Shown here piece after piece: positions 40,004-48,551 of a stretch of 64,000 nt of DNA (position 1 is the stretch's first letter; each line of letters starts with the position of its first letter). This DNA is from Thermodesulfovibrionia bacterium. GTDB lineage: Bacteria > Nitrospirota > Thermodesulfovibrionia > UBA6902. The notes beneath the pieces are model-generated. The model saw only the letters and a program-made list of their open reading frames with translations, was not told the DNA's origin and made no database searches. The stretch covers positions 62,001 to 126,000 of the forward strand of contig JAUSMY010000058.1 of NCBI GenBank assembly GCA_030646035.1. Reading direction: 5' to 3'. Made by a program: the position numbers and the translations under genes.

Positions 40004-41545
40004 ATGAAAGAAAAGATAAACAAAAATCAGCTTGAGACGGAAACGGCGCTGAGAGTCAGCGAGGAAAAGTTCAGGGTACTATTTGAAAGTGCAATTGACG
40101 GTATTTTTTTGCTCTCCGACAATGGCGATGTGGTTGATCTGAACACGTCATTTGCCAAAATGCACGGATACACGGTTGCGGAGATGATGAAGATGAACCT
40201 CCAAGATCTTGATACGCCGGAAAGCGCCAAGCTGGCGACTGCGCGGTTACAGCGGTTGTTTGCCGGAGAACCGATGACTTTTGAGGTCGAGCACTATTGC
40301 AAGAACGGGCGAACGATTCCGCTGGAAGTGTCGGCAAACTTAGTCATTATCGGCAATGAAAAGTATATTTTAGGATTCCATCGCGACATCACCGAACGCA
40401 AGCGTGCTGAGGAGGCGCTGCAGGAGAGCGAGAAAAAATACCGCGTACTTGTTGAGACAATGAACGAGGGATTGGGAATTCAGGACAAAAACAATGTAAT
40501 CACCTATATGAACAAGCGTGCCTGTGAAATGTTCGGCTATAAATCTGAGGAACTGCTTGGCAGGCCGATAGATATTTTATTTGATGAAGAAGGGCTGAAA
40601 ACTTTTAAAGCCCAGATGGCACAGAGATGCCAGGGCAAAGAAGAAAACTATGAGGTCGTGTGGAGGCGCAAGGACGGGGGCAGTGTCCATACCATTGTGT
40701 CTCCGCATGTTGTTTTTGACGCGGAAGGGAATTATAACGGCAGTTTCGGGGTTTTTGTTGATATCACCGGGCGCAAGCTGGCCGAGGAAGAGAGGGATCG
40801 CCTTAACAGGGAGCTTGAGATAAAGAACAAGGAACTTGAGCAGATCATATATGCGGCATCGCATGACCTGAAGACCCCTCTTGTCAACATTAATGGTTAC
40901 AGCCGTGAACTGCAAAAGACTTTAGATGATATAACGAGGGTTGTAGAGAGAGAAGAGATGTCTTCTGAAATCAGGGAAGAGATATCACCGCTTATAAAAG
41001 AACTGCCGGATTCATTTCGTTTTATCAGCACTAGCGTTGTAAGGATGGATGCTCTGCTGAACGGGCTTTTGCAGTTTTCGCGTGCCGGCAAGGTTGAATT
41101 GAAGAAAGAAGATATAGATATGAATATGCTGATAAATGAGATATTAGACAATCTTAATCACAGACTGAAAGACACAGGCGCAAGTCTCGAAGTGACTGAC
41201 CTTCCGCAATGTACAGGGGATAGGGAACAGATAGGCAGGATATTCTCTAACCTTATTGAGAATGCAGTTAAATATCTTGACCCTTCGCGCAAAGGCGAGA
41301 TAAAGGTCACAGGATATGTAAAAGATAACAGCTCTATCTATTGCGTAGAGGATAACGGCATCGGCATAGCTGTTGACCATCAGAAGCAGATATTCCACAT
41401 ATTCCATCAGCTTGACCCAATGAAGGTAGGAGAGGGCCTTGGGCTTGCGATAGTGCAGAGGATGGTGGAGAGGCACGGCGGGAAGGTATGGCTTGAGTCA
41501 GAGGCAGGCAAGGGGTGCAGGTTTTTTGTGGCGCTGCCCGCATAA
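40004..41545 (+). CDS. Soluble PAS-PAS histidine kinase
   Basis: 513 residues, no membrane segment. Two PAS domains (about 15-135 and 140-265; 'FESAIDGIFLLSDNGDVVDLN', 'VETMNEGLGIQDKNNVITYMN') precede a kinase core with His in 'YAASHDLKTPLVNINGYS' and boxes 'EDNGIGIAVDHQ' and 'GEGLGLAIVQRMVERHGG'. The core closely resembles that of the kinase just upstream, including the same long insertion between the two dimerisation helices, so the two probably arose by duplication. It probably feeds the small response regulator encoded next. Confidence 0.92.
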   Translation: MKEKINKNQLETETALRVSEEKFRVLFESAIDGIFLLSDNGDVVDLNTSFAKMHGYTVAEMMKMNLQDLDTPESAKLATARLQRLFAGEPMTFEVEHYCKNGRTIPLEVSANLVIIGNEKYILGFHRDITERKRAEEALQESEKKYRVLVETMNEGLGIQDKNNVITYMNKRACEMFGYKSEELLGRPIDILFDEEGLKTFKAQMAQRCQGKEENYEVVWRRKDGGSVHTIVSPHVVFDAEGNYNGSFGVFVDITGRKLAEEERDRLNRELEIKNKELEQIIYAASHDLKTPLVNINGYSRELQKTLDDITRVVEREEMSSEIREEISPLIKELPDSFRFISTSVVRMDALLNGLLQFSRAGKVELKKEDIDMNMLINEILDNLNHRLKDTGASLEVTDLPQCTGDREQIGRIFSNLIENAVKYLDPSRKGEIKVTGYVKDNSSIYCVEDNGIGIAVDHQKQIFHIFHQLDPMKVGEGLGLAIVQRMVERHGGKVWLESEAGKGCRFFVALPA

Positions 41546-41635
41546 AACAAGAGAGCGAAATTTATCTTGCATATATTTTTAAATACTAATATGATTTAAT
41601 GCAGAGGATAAAACGGGACACACCCCTTAATCCCT

Positions 41636-41658
41636 GCTTAAGGCACCTGCTGTTGGCT
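41636..41658. repeat. Short dispersed sequence shared with 11887-11924
   Basis: GCTTAAGGCACCT followed by GCTGTTGGCT here matches the complement of 11887-11924, which has GCTTAAAGCACCT and CTGTTGGCT separated by extra bases. It lies in the leader of the response-regulator gene next to GGGACACACCCCTTAATC. It looks like a relic of a dispersed repeat. Confidence 0.4.
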
Positions 41659-41692
41659 CTTACTATAGGGGAAATAAAAAAAAGGATATGCC

Positions 41693-42124
41693 ATGAAAAA
41701 TAATATTGTGATCCTGTTGGCTGAAGATGATTTTGGGCATGCAGGGCTAATTATTAAGAACCTGAAGCGGTCGGGTATTGGAAATGAGATCATTCATTTC
41801 AAGGACGGGCAGGATACCCTTAATTATTTATCTGAGCAAACGCAGGTGCCTAAGGATCAAGGCGGGGCGGGGTATGTTCTGCTTCTTGATATCCGTATGC
41901 CGAGGGTTGACGGGATCGAGGTGCTCACCAGGATGAAAAAGGATGAGAGGCTGCGCAGGATACCGGTGATCATGGTAACAACAACGGACGACGACGCGAC
42001 TGTTAATCTATGCTATGAACTGGGATGCGCAAGCTATATATCCAAGCCGGTTGATTATGATGCATTTATTAAGATGGTTCAGGAGCTGGGAGCATATTTA
42101 AAGATGATGGAAGTTCCGGAGTAA
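41693..42124 (+). CDS. Rcp1-like single-domain response regulator
   Basis: 143 residues, receiver domain only. 'VILLAEDDFGHAGLIIKNLK'-type start with acidic pair (EDD), phospho-acceptor in 'LLDIRMPRVDGIEVL' and Lys in 'ISKPVDYDAF'. The 'EDDxxHAxLIxxxLKR' opening and spacing are those of Rcp1-type regulators, which pair with Cph1-like kinases such as the two encoded upstream. Having no output domain, it probably passes phosphate on or binds a partner. AAAGGATATGCC precedes the ATG. The HD-GYP gene follows eight bases later. Confidence 0.9.
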   Translation: MKNNIVILLAEDDFGHAGLIIKNLKRSGIGNEIIHFKDGQDTLNYLSEQTQVPKDQGGAGYVLLLDIRMPRVDGIEVLTRMKKDERLRRIPVIMVTTTDDDATVNLCYELGCASYISKPVDYDAFIKMVQELGAYLKMMEVPE

Positions 42125-42132
42125 ACAATATA

Positions 42133-44781
42133 ATGCTATCGAAGAAAGTGAACAGGACAGGGGGCATAATCCTTGTTGTTGAGGATGATAAGGGAGTAAA
42201 CAACCTTATTGTAAAGACGCTGCAGGAGGCGGGGCATAATGCCATGGGTGTCTTTACCGGCAGGGAAGCTGTCACAAATGTGATGACCGGTAATGTCAGC
42301 CTGATGGTGCTTGACTACAAGCTTTCGGATATATCAGGGAAACAGGTCATAGAGTCGCTTGCCAAAGAGGGCTGTGCTATCCCCTTTATTGTTGTTACGG
42401 GATTCGGCGATGAGAGGATAGCTGTTGAGATGATGAAGCTTGGCGCGACAGACTACATCGTTAAAAACGAAAACCTGATGGAGATACTCCCTTTCAGGGT
42501 TAAGAAGGCGCTGAAAGAGATCTCGCATGAAAATATAGTCAATGCGATTGACAGTGTGCTGACGAAGAGCGAGGCAAATCTCAAGAGCATCCTTACAGCT
42601 TCCCCTAACGGCATAGGTCTGCTTAAGGACCGGAAAATGCAATGGGTAAGTGAAAGGTTCATAGAGATGATCGGTTATTCAGAGGATGAACTTGTCGGCA
42701 GTTCTACAGAGATGTTTTACGACAGGCATGAGGAGTATGAACGTGTCGGCAGTGCGCTCTATGATGACATCGCCCAGAAAGGCAGGGGTGAGGTTGATAC
42801 AAGGTGCAGGCGTAAAGACGGCACTTACATTGATGTAAATATCCAGGTAGCCCCTCTTAACCCCGAGAATCTTGATATGGGTGTTATCTTCTCGTTCTCG
42901 GATATTACAGAGCGGAAGAGATATGAAAGAGAGCTTTTTGAGTCGAAACAGGATTGGGAAGATGTATTCAACTCAGTAACTGACATGATAACGGTCCATG
43001 ATATTGACTTTAATATCATACGGTCAAATAATGCGGCAAAGGAAATTCTCCACCTGCCGGTTCTTCAGGATATGCAGGCAAAGTGTTTCCAATTTTATCA
43101 CGGCACTGCCTGCCCGCCTGAGGGATGCCCGAGCTGTGACTGCCTCAAGACCGGCAAACCTGCTACCTTTGAGGTCTTTGAGCCGCATCTTAATAAATTC
43201 ATTGAGATAAGGTCCATGCCCAGGTTTGATAAAGAGAATAAACTCATCGGCCTTATCCATGTTGTGAGGGACATCACTCAAAGGAAGAAGATGGAAGATG
43301 AGATACATGAGAGTGAAGAGCGTTACCGCGAGCTGTTTGAGAATACAAGCGACATCATACAGAGTGTGGATGCTGAAGGTAAATATATTTTTGTTAACTC
43401 TGCGTGGCTTAAGACCTTTGGCTACACAATGGAGGAGGTCAAAGGTCTCTCTATTTTTGATATGTTGCATGAGGATTGTGTAGACCACTGCGCGGATGTT
43501 TTCAATAATGTAATGTCCTGCGGGCAGCAGGATAATATACAAACTACTTTTGCTGCCAGGGACGGAAGCAAAGTAGAGCTTGAAGGAAATGCGCGGAGCA
43601 GGATTGTGAACGGGAAGCCGGTATCTATCCAATGTATATTCAGGGACGTAACGGAACGCAAAAAGTCTGAGGAGATGCTCCAGCGCCATATTAAGCGCAT
43701 AAATGCCCTGCATTCTATTGATATAGCTATTACATCAAGCATTGACCTGCGTGTCACGCTTGACATCTTCCTTGAACAGGTCATCAGCCAGCTTGGCTTG
43801 GATGCTGCTGCTGTCCTGCTTCTGGATGAGGCCTCTATGACGCTAAGGTATTTCGCTTCCAAAGGTTTCCGTTCACCAGCATTAAAACATGCAAATGTAA
43901 GAATGGGCGAGAGTTACGCCGGCCGCGCGGCAAAGGAGCGCCGTATTATATCTATCCCGAACCTTAAGGATGAACCCTCGGCATTTAAAACTTCGGTACA
44001 TTTCAGCAAAGAAGAATTTGTAACATATTTTGCCGTGCCGCTCATTGCGAAAGGACAGGTCAAGGGGGTTCTTGAGATATTCAAGCGCACACTCTTTAAT
44101 GCTGATGATGAGTGGCTGGATTTTTTCAATACCGTTGCCACACAGGGAGCTATAGCCATAGATGACGCTACGCTTTTTGAGGATCTCAAACGTTCCAATA
44201 TCGACCTTGCCATTGCATATGATTCCACAATTGAAGGATGGGCAAGGGCGCTGGACCTTCGCGACAGAGAGACAGAGGGGCACTCAAGGCGTGTTACTGA
44301 GATAACCATAAGCATGGCCCGCGAACTCGGAGTTAGGGAAGAAGATATTGTCCATTTAAAAAGAGGCGCTCTTCTGCATGATATAGGCAAGATGGGGATA
44401 CCTGACAGCATACTGCTCAAGCCCGGCAAGTTAACGGATGAGGAATGGAAGATAATGAAGAATCATCCCAATCTTGCACATGCAATGATCTATCCGATCA
44501 ACTATCTGCGGCCTGCCCTTGATATCCCGTTCTCGCATCATGAGAAATGGGACGGCTCCGGTTATCCGAACGGGCTTAAAGCAAATGAGATACCGCTTGG
44601 AGCAAGGATATTCTCGTTAATAGATGTCTGGGATGCCTTGTCATCTGACCGGCCTTACCGGGATGCATGGCCAAAGGAAAAGGTAGTAGAGTATATCCGC
44701 TCACAGTCAGGCATTTACTTTGACCCCGCCATGGTTGATGTCTTTCTTAACCTGATAAGCACAATGCCGGAAGAGGATTAA
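42133..44781 (+). CDS. REC-PAS-PAS-PAS-GAF-HD-GYP protein (predicted c-di-GMP phosphodiesterase)
   Basis: 882 residues. Order: receiver domain (about 12-130; 'VVEDDKG', 'VLDYKLSD', a Lys in 'YIVKNEN'), three PAS domains, a GAF domain ('LQVTLDIFLEQVISQLGLDAAAVLLLDE' region), then HD-GYP with 'HSRRVTEITISMARELG', 'HDIGKMGIPDSILLKPG', 'HHEKWDGSGYPNGL'. All HD-GYP metal ligands and the GYP triad are present, so it should hydrolyse cyclic-di-GMP. The second PAS carries a Cys cluster ('CFQFYHGTACPPEGCPSC'). The third is very similar to the second PAS of the GGDEF protein at 48552. It is coupled to the Rcp1-like gene by an eight-base gap. Confidence 0.92.
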   Translation: MLSKKVNRTGGIILVVEDDKGVNNLIVKTLQEAGHNAMGVFTGREAVTNVMTGNVSLMVLDYKLSDISGKQVIESLAKEGCAIPFIVVTGFGDERIAVEMMKLGATDYIVKNENLMEILPFRVKKALKEISHENIVNAIDSVLTKSEANLKSILTASPNGIGLLKDRKMQWVSERFIEMIGYSEDELVGSSTEMFYDRHEEYERVGSALYDDIAQKGRGEVDTRCRRKDGTYIDVNIQVAPLNPENLDMGVIFSFSDITERKRYERELFESKQDWEDVFNSVTDMITVHDIDFNIIRSNNAAKEILHLPVLQDMQAKCFQFYHGTACPPEGCPSCDCLKTGKPATFEVFEPHLNKFIEIRSMPRFDKENKLIGLIHVVRDITQRKKMEDEIHESEERYRELFENTSDIIQSVDAEGKYIFVNSAWLKTFGYTMEEVKGLSIFDMLHEDCVDHCADVFNNVMSCGQQDNIQTTFAARDGSKVELEGNARSRIVNGKPVSIQCIFRDVTERKKSEEMLQRHIKRINALHSIDIAITSSIDLRVTLDIFLEQVISQLGLDAAAVLLLDEASMTLRYFASKGFRSPALKHANVRMGESYAGRAAKERRIISIPNLKDEPSAFKTSVHFSKEEFVTYFAVPLIAKGQVKGVLEIFKRTLFNADDEWLDFFNTVATQGAIAIDDATLFEDLKRSNIDLAIAYDSTIEGWARALDLRDRETEGHSRRVTEITISMARELGVREEDIVHLKRGALLHDIGKMGIPDSILLKPGKLTDEEWKIMKNHPNLAHAMIYPINYLRPALDIPFSHHEKWDGSGYPNGLKANEIPLGARIFSLIDVWDALSSDRPYRDAWPKEKVVEYIRSQSGIYFDPAMVDVFLNLISTMPEED

Positions 44782-44815
44782 AAAGGCCGTTATTCCCATT
44801 CGCAAGTGAAACTAT

Positions 44816-45778
44816 TTACCCCTGCTTTTCCCCGGTATCCTCAACAGATGATTTTTCACACCGGTCCAGATGCATATCTTCATATGAAGCAGGGTCATGC
44901 AGTGATTCCAGATGGGTAAAGACAGTGACATTCGGCAGTGCGCTGCGGATGTCTGCCTCTATGCATTCCAGGAGATGATGGCCGCGCTCGACCGTCCACA
45001 AGCCGGGAACTAGCACATGGAGCGAAACAAATTTGCGCGACCCTGCCTGGCGGGTGCGTATGGCGTGGTATTCAACCCCGTCATGCAGATAAGGTTCCAG
45101 AGCTTTTTTTACCATTTCCTGTTCCTTTGCAGGAAGCGCTGCATCCATTAACCCTGACATGGACTCACGAACTATGCGAAACCCTGACCAGACGATATTA
45201 CCCGCGACAATTATGGCGACAACAGGGTCGAGGCGTTCCCATCCGGTCACTGCTACTGCGCCGACTCCGATAAGCACACCGCCTGAAGTCCACACATCCG
45301 TCATAAGGTGATGAGCGTTCGCCTTGAGGGTGATCGAGTGATGGCGTTTGCCTGCCTTCAGCAGGATAAGCGCAACGAAAAAGTTGACAAGAGATGCCGC
45401 GACCGAAATGATCATTCCCAATCCGATCTGCTCAATGGGCCTTGGCGAGATAAACCTCGGCACAGCTGCTACAGCGATGCTTACAGCCGCTATAAGGATA
45501 AGCGTGCCTTCAACCCCGCTCGAAAAATATTCAGCCTTGCCGTGTCCGTAGGTGTGATCTTCATCAGCAGGCCGCGCTGCTATCGTAAGCATTGATAAAG
45601 CCATGATAGCGCCGGCAAGGTTCACAAGCGACTCCATCGCATCAGAAAGCAGGCCTACCGAACCTGTCAGAAGATACGCTATGGTCTTGAGCGCCATTGT
45701 GACGAGAGCAGCAGCGATCGAGAGCCATGCAAAGCGCGTAAGAGATGAACGGTCTGTAGTTGAATTGTTTAATATCAT
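44816..45778 (-). CDS. Cation diffusion facilitator (CDF) transporter
   Basis: 320 residues, six membrane segments and a C-terminal cytosolic domain. Metal site A: '[15 protein letters not shown]' (helix 2, D/E) and '[16 protein letters not shown]' (helix 5, HxxxD). '[16 protein letters not shown]' is the conserved loop. CDF proteins export Zn2+, Fe2+, Mn2+ or similar divalent ions by proton exchange; the helix 2 site with Asp-Glu pattern does not settle the metal. Converges with the HD-GYP gene (34-base gap). Confidence 0.92.
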   Translation of the reverse strand: MILNNSTTDRSSLTRFAWLSIAAALVTMALKTIAYLLTGSVGLLSDAMESLVNLAGAIMALSMLTIAARPADEDHTYGHGKAEYFSSGVEGTLILIAAVSIAVAAVPRFISPRPIEQIGLGMIISVAASLVNFFVALILLKAGKRHHSITLKANAHHLMTDVWTSGGVLIGVGAVAVTGWERLDPVVAIIVAGNIVWSGFRIVRESMSGLMDAALPAKEQEMVKKALEPYLHDGVEYHAIRTRQAGSRKFVSLHVLVPGLWTVERGHHLLECIEADIRSALPNVTVFTHLESLHDPASYEDMHLDRCEKSSVEDTGEKQG

Positions 45779-45795
45779 GCTTCAGGTAAATAATT

Positions 45796-45821
45796 CCTCC
45801 CCCTTTTAGCAGAGGGGGAGG
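45796..45821. repeat. CCTCCCCCT hairpin, dispersed-repeat type
   Basis: Perfect nine-base arms CCTCCCCCT (45796-45804) and AGGGGGAGG (45813-45821) around an eight-base loop, between the CDF and IscA-like genes. Related to the element at 11970-11990. It could act as a terminator on the minus strand for the IscA-like gene. Confidence 0.6.
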
Positions 45822-45839
45822 AGGTGGGATTTAATAGAT

Positions 45840-46175
45840 TTAGCCGCAGCTGCTGCAGCCTGAACCTGAGCCTGAGCCGCATGATGATGCAGGGGGATTG
45901 CCGGTGAACATGAATCCCTGTTTGTCGCCGTCATCAATAAAGTCCAGCTCCATGCCCATAAGCTTTGCTGACGCGGATGGATCAACAAAGACCTTAAGCC
46001 CGCCTTTCTCTACAACTGAGTCACCGTCTTCAGGGGTTTCAACAACATCTATTCCAAAAGAAGGCCCGCAGCAGCTGCTTCCTGCCATATACAGCCTCAA
46101 TCCGAAATTATCTTTTCCCTCTGCAGAAAGTATCTCTTTTGCTTTTTCAACTGCCACATCTGAAATGGTCAACAT
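45840..46175 (-). CDS. HesB/IscA-family iron-sulfur protein with Gly-Ser-Cys tail
   Basis: 111 residues. 'LTISDVAVEKAKEILSAEGKDNFGLRLYMAGSSCCGPSFGID' has the A-type carrier fold, with a Cys pair where classical IscA has one Cys. The usual C-terminal CGCG motif is replaced by an extended 'CGSGSGSGCSSCG' tail with four Cys. Proteins of this family carry Fe-S clusters or iron during cluster assembly. The stretched tail is probably a metal-binding variant of the CGCG motif. AAGGAG lies before the ATG. It stands alone. Confidence 0.88.
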   Translation of the reverse strand: MLTISDVAVEKAKEILSAEGKDNFGLRLYMAGSSCCGPSFGIDVVETPEDGDSVVEKGGLKVFVDPSASAKLMGMELDFIDDGDKQGFMFTGNPPASSCGSGSGSGCSSCG

Positions 46176-46299
46176 ATATTTTCTCCTTAAACTGTTTTTT
46201 ATGCTTCTGTATTTAAGATAAATGAATCAGCGCAATAAAATCAATTTGAGAGGAATTATTACTGCTATTGAGGCGTGAAATGAGTTAAAATAAGCCGCT

Positions 46300-47013
46300 A
46301 TGCATATAGTCTTGATATTATCTTTCGGGGCATATCTTTTCGCGCTATTCATAAGGCCGCTTCTTTTCCTCGGGATCCTTCTTCAGTCAGGATATATATT
46401 ATGGAGGGCGTCTGAGCTTGAAAGGCTTCCGCTTGTTGGCCCGCATGACACAATGGTTTTTTTAGCCGCGTCTATCGCGGCATTTGCGCTGCCTTTCTGC
46501 AGTAAGATAAAGAACAGCAGGGTGTTCCATAATCTTATCGTTGTTTCAGCGGCATTATTAACAGTTCTTGCGCTTATCTACGAGCCGCGCAACATCCCGC
46601 TTCCTCCTGTGCTTAAGACCTTCTGGTTTGAGACACACGTTGTGCTTGCCTTTATGTCTTACGCGCTTTTCGGAGTCGCGTCAGTGCTTGGTTATGTATA
46701 TCTCAAAGACAATGAAGCTATGACCGAGGGCTTACAGTACAGGGCGATACTTATCGCGTATTGCCTATTTACATTGTCCATGATATTCGGCGGTATATGG
46801 GCTTATCTTGCGTGGGGGAATTACTGGCTCTGGACGCCCAAGGAACTCTGGACAAGCATTCTATGGATATTCTACAGCTTTTATCTTCACGCGCGCCTTA
46901 GGCAGTGGTGGACAGGAAGGCCTGCAGCCATCCTCGGCATAGCCGGGTTCGGAGTGGTCATGTTTACATATCTCGGGGTAAGCCTCTTAATGAAGAGCTC
47001 GCATAGTTTCTGA
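46300..47013 (+). CDS. ccsA: Cytochrome c biogenesis protein CcsA (system II)
   Basis: 237 residues, about eight membrane segments. The haem-handling signature 'WGNYWLWTPKELWTSILWIFYSFYLHARL' near residue 165-195 corresponds to the family's tryptophan-rich WWD-type motif; flanking His residues ('ETHVVLAFMSY') fit haem ligation. Works with ResB/CcsB to carry haem across the membrane and attach it to apocytochromes c. It is followed by resB after eleven bases. The presence of system II agrees with the CxxCH kinase nearby. Confidence 0.9.
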   Translation: MHIVLILSFGAYLFALFIRPLLFLGILLQSGYILWRASELERLPLVGPHDTMVFLAASIAAFALPFCSKIKNSRVFHNLIVVSAALLTVLALIYEPRNIPLPPVLKTFWFETHVVLAFMSYALFGVASVLGYVYLKDNEAMTEGLQYRAILIAYCLFTLSMIFGGIWAYLAWGNYWLWTPKELWTSILWIFYSFYLHARLRQWWTGRPAAILGIAGFGVVMFTYLGVSLLMKSSHSF

Positions 47014-47024
47014 TAATTACTCTG

Positions 47025-47744
47025 ATGAAAAACATATATGAAATATTGCTGTCTTTAAGAACAAGCCTCTGGCTTCTCTTTCTGATCACGCTCTTTTTTA
47101 TAGCAGGCGCGGTCATCATGCCCTCCTATCCTGAGTTCTCTTCAATTGACATCCCGCTCTTTAAATGGCTTGTGCAGCAGCCGTCCGGCGCAACGTGGTG
47201 GTTATGGGGAGCTGTCGGTCTGCTTGGTATACTTTCGGTAAACACGCTTTTTTGCAGCATCGAATCGATCATCAAAAAGAGAAAGGTGACCCAGTGGCTG
47301 CTTCTTATCTCGCCGCAGATAATTCATATAGGATTTATCTTTATTCTTCTTGCTCATCTTCTGGGCGCTGTCGGCAGCTATCATTATAAAGTCGCTGTTG
47401 CAGAGGGCTATCAGGTCAAAATATCAGAGGGTGAACTTCTCAGGGTAAAGAATATTGATATACAGGTTGATCCTCAGGGATATGTAAATGACTGGAGCCT
47501 TGATCTGGAGTATTTATCCGGCGGTATGGTTATTGATGAAGACCGGATAGCTCCCAATAAACCGTCACTCCATAACAGCCTGAATATTATTGCAAAAGAT
47601 GTTCAGCCGTATCCAAAAGCAGCGCTTCTGCAGATAAGCAAAGACCCGGGCGCTGTATGGGCGCTTGCCGGCAGCATCCTCTTTATCACCGGCATTCTCA
47701 CACTCATCGTGTTAAAAATAAGGATAGAAAAGATAACGGTTTGA
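47025..47744 (+). CDS. resB: ResB-like cytochrome c biogenesis protein
   Basis: 239 residues. 'LLSLRTSLWLLFLITLFFIAG' and 'TWWLWGAVGLLGILSVNTLFCSIESI' are the first two spans, then a third span, a periplasmic domain and a last C-terminal span. Shorter than typical ResB (400 or more), with a reduced periplasmic domain; such short forms occur beside ccsA in several anaerobes. Partner of CcsA in the system II haem lyase. Two bases separate it from the glycosyltransferase gene. Confidence 0.85.
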   Translation: MKNIYEILLSLRTSLWLLFLITLFFIAGAVIMPSYPEFSSIDIPLFKWLVQQPSGATWWLWGAVGLLGILSVNTLFCSIESIIKKRKVTQWLLLISPQIIHIGFIFILLAHLLGAVGSYHYKVAVAEGYQVKISEGELLRVKNIDIQVDPQGYVNDWSLDLEYLSGGMVIDEDRIAPNKPSLHNSLNIIAKDVQPYPKAALLQISKDPGAVWALAGSILFITGILTLIVLKIRIEKITV

Positions 47745-47745
47745 T

Positions 47746-48438
47746 ATGTCAAATATGAAGACTACAGTAATCATCCCGGCGCTGAATGAGGAAGAGACTC
47801 TCCCGAAAGTCCTTGCGGACATGCCTCACGGCATAATAAACGAGGTGATAGTTGTTGATAATGGGAGCTCTGACAGGACCGCTCTCATAGCAAAAGATTG
47901 GGGCGCTACTGTGCTCTTTGAGTCAAGAAGAGGCTATGGCTATCCCTGTCTCAGGGCGATCGAATACCTGAAGACAGCCCCGCCTGATGTCGTGGTCTTT
48001 GTTGACGGAAACTACAGCGACCATCCTTCAGAGATACCAAAACTACTTAGGCCCATTGAGAAAGACGGGTATGACATGGTGCTCGGGTCAAGGGTTATGG
48101 GAGAATGTGAAAAGGGCGCGCTCCGGCCGCCTGTGCTCTTCGGCAACTGGCTTGCCACAACACTGATGAGGCTATTTTACGGTTTCAGATACACTGACCT
48201 CGGCCCGTTCAGGGCTGTAAGGTTTGATAAGCTCCTTGCCCTTGATGTCAAAGACAATCTCGGCTGGACGCTTGAGATGCAGATAAAGGCTGTGAAGAAA
48301 AGATACAAGATTCTTGAGGTTCCTGTAAGTTACCGGAAAGGCGAGGGGAAATCCAAGCTGACAGGAAATATAAAGGGAATATTCAAGGTCGGGTTCAAGA
48401 TACTCTGGAATATCTTCAAATACCTTTTTACGAATTGA
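47746..48438 (+). CDS. Family 2 glycosyltransferase
   Basis: 230 residues. 'VIIPALNEEETLPKVLADMP', 'VIVVDNGSSDRTA' and 'GSRVMGE' are GT-A fold motifs for nucleotide-sugar binding, with 'VDGNYSDHP' in the place of the DxD metal site. The C-terminus has no long membrane region, though the last 15 residues are hydrophobic and may touch the membrane. DPM1-type enzymes of this size transfer a sugar to a lipid carrier. Acceptor and sugar are unknown. Two bases after resB, so same transcript. Confidence 0.88.
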   Translation: MSNMKTTVIIPALNEEETLPKVLADMPHGIINEVIVVDNGSSDRTALIAKDWGATVLFESRRGYGYPCLRAIEYLKTAPPDVVVFVDGNYSDHPSEIPKLLRPIEKDGYDMVLGSRVMGECEKGALRPPVLFGNWLATTLMRLFYGFRYTDLGPFRAVRFDKLLALDVKDNLGWTLEMQIKAVKKRYKILEVPVSYRKGEGKSKLTGNIKGIFKVGFKILWNIFKYLFTN

Positions 48439-48551
48439 TAGCGCACTGCTTTTGTATGAAAAAAAGACTTGAATCTTTCCTGTTTTTAATGTTTAACTTA
48501 TATCAGGATGCTTTTTATCCTTATTATTTTTTCTTGCAATAATCCAATATC

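Noticed and set aside
43024-43713. 229-residue open frame opposite the HD-GYP gene
   Set aside because: Same reason: it lies wholly in antisense to well-recognised PAS domains.
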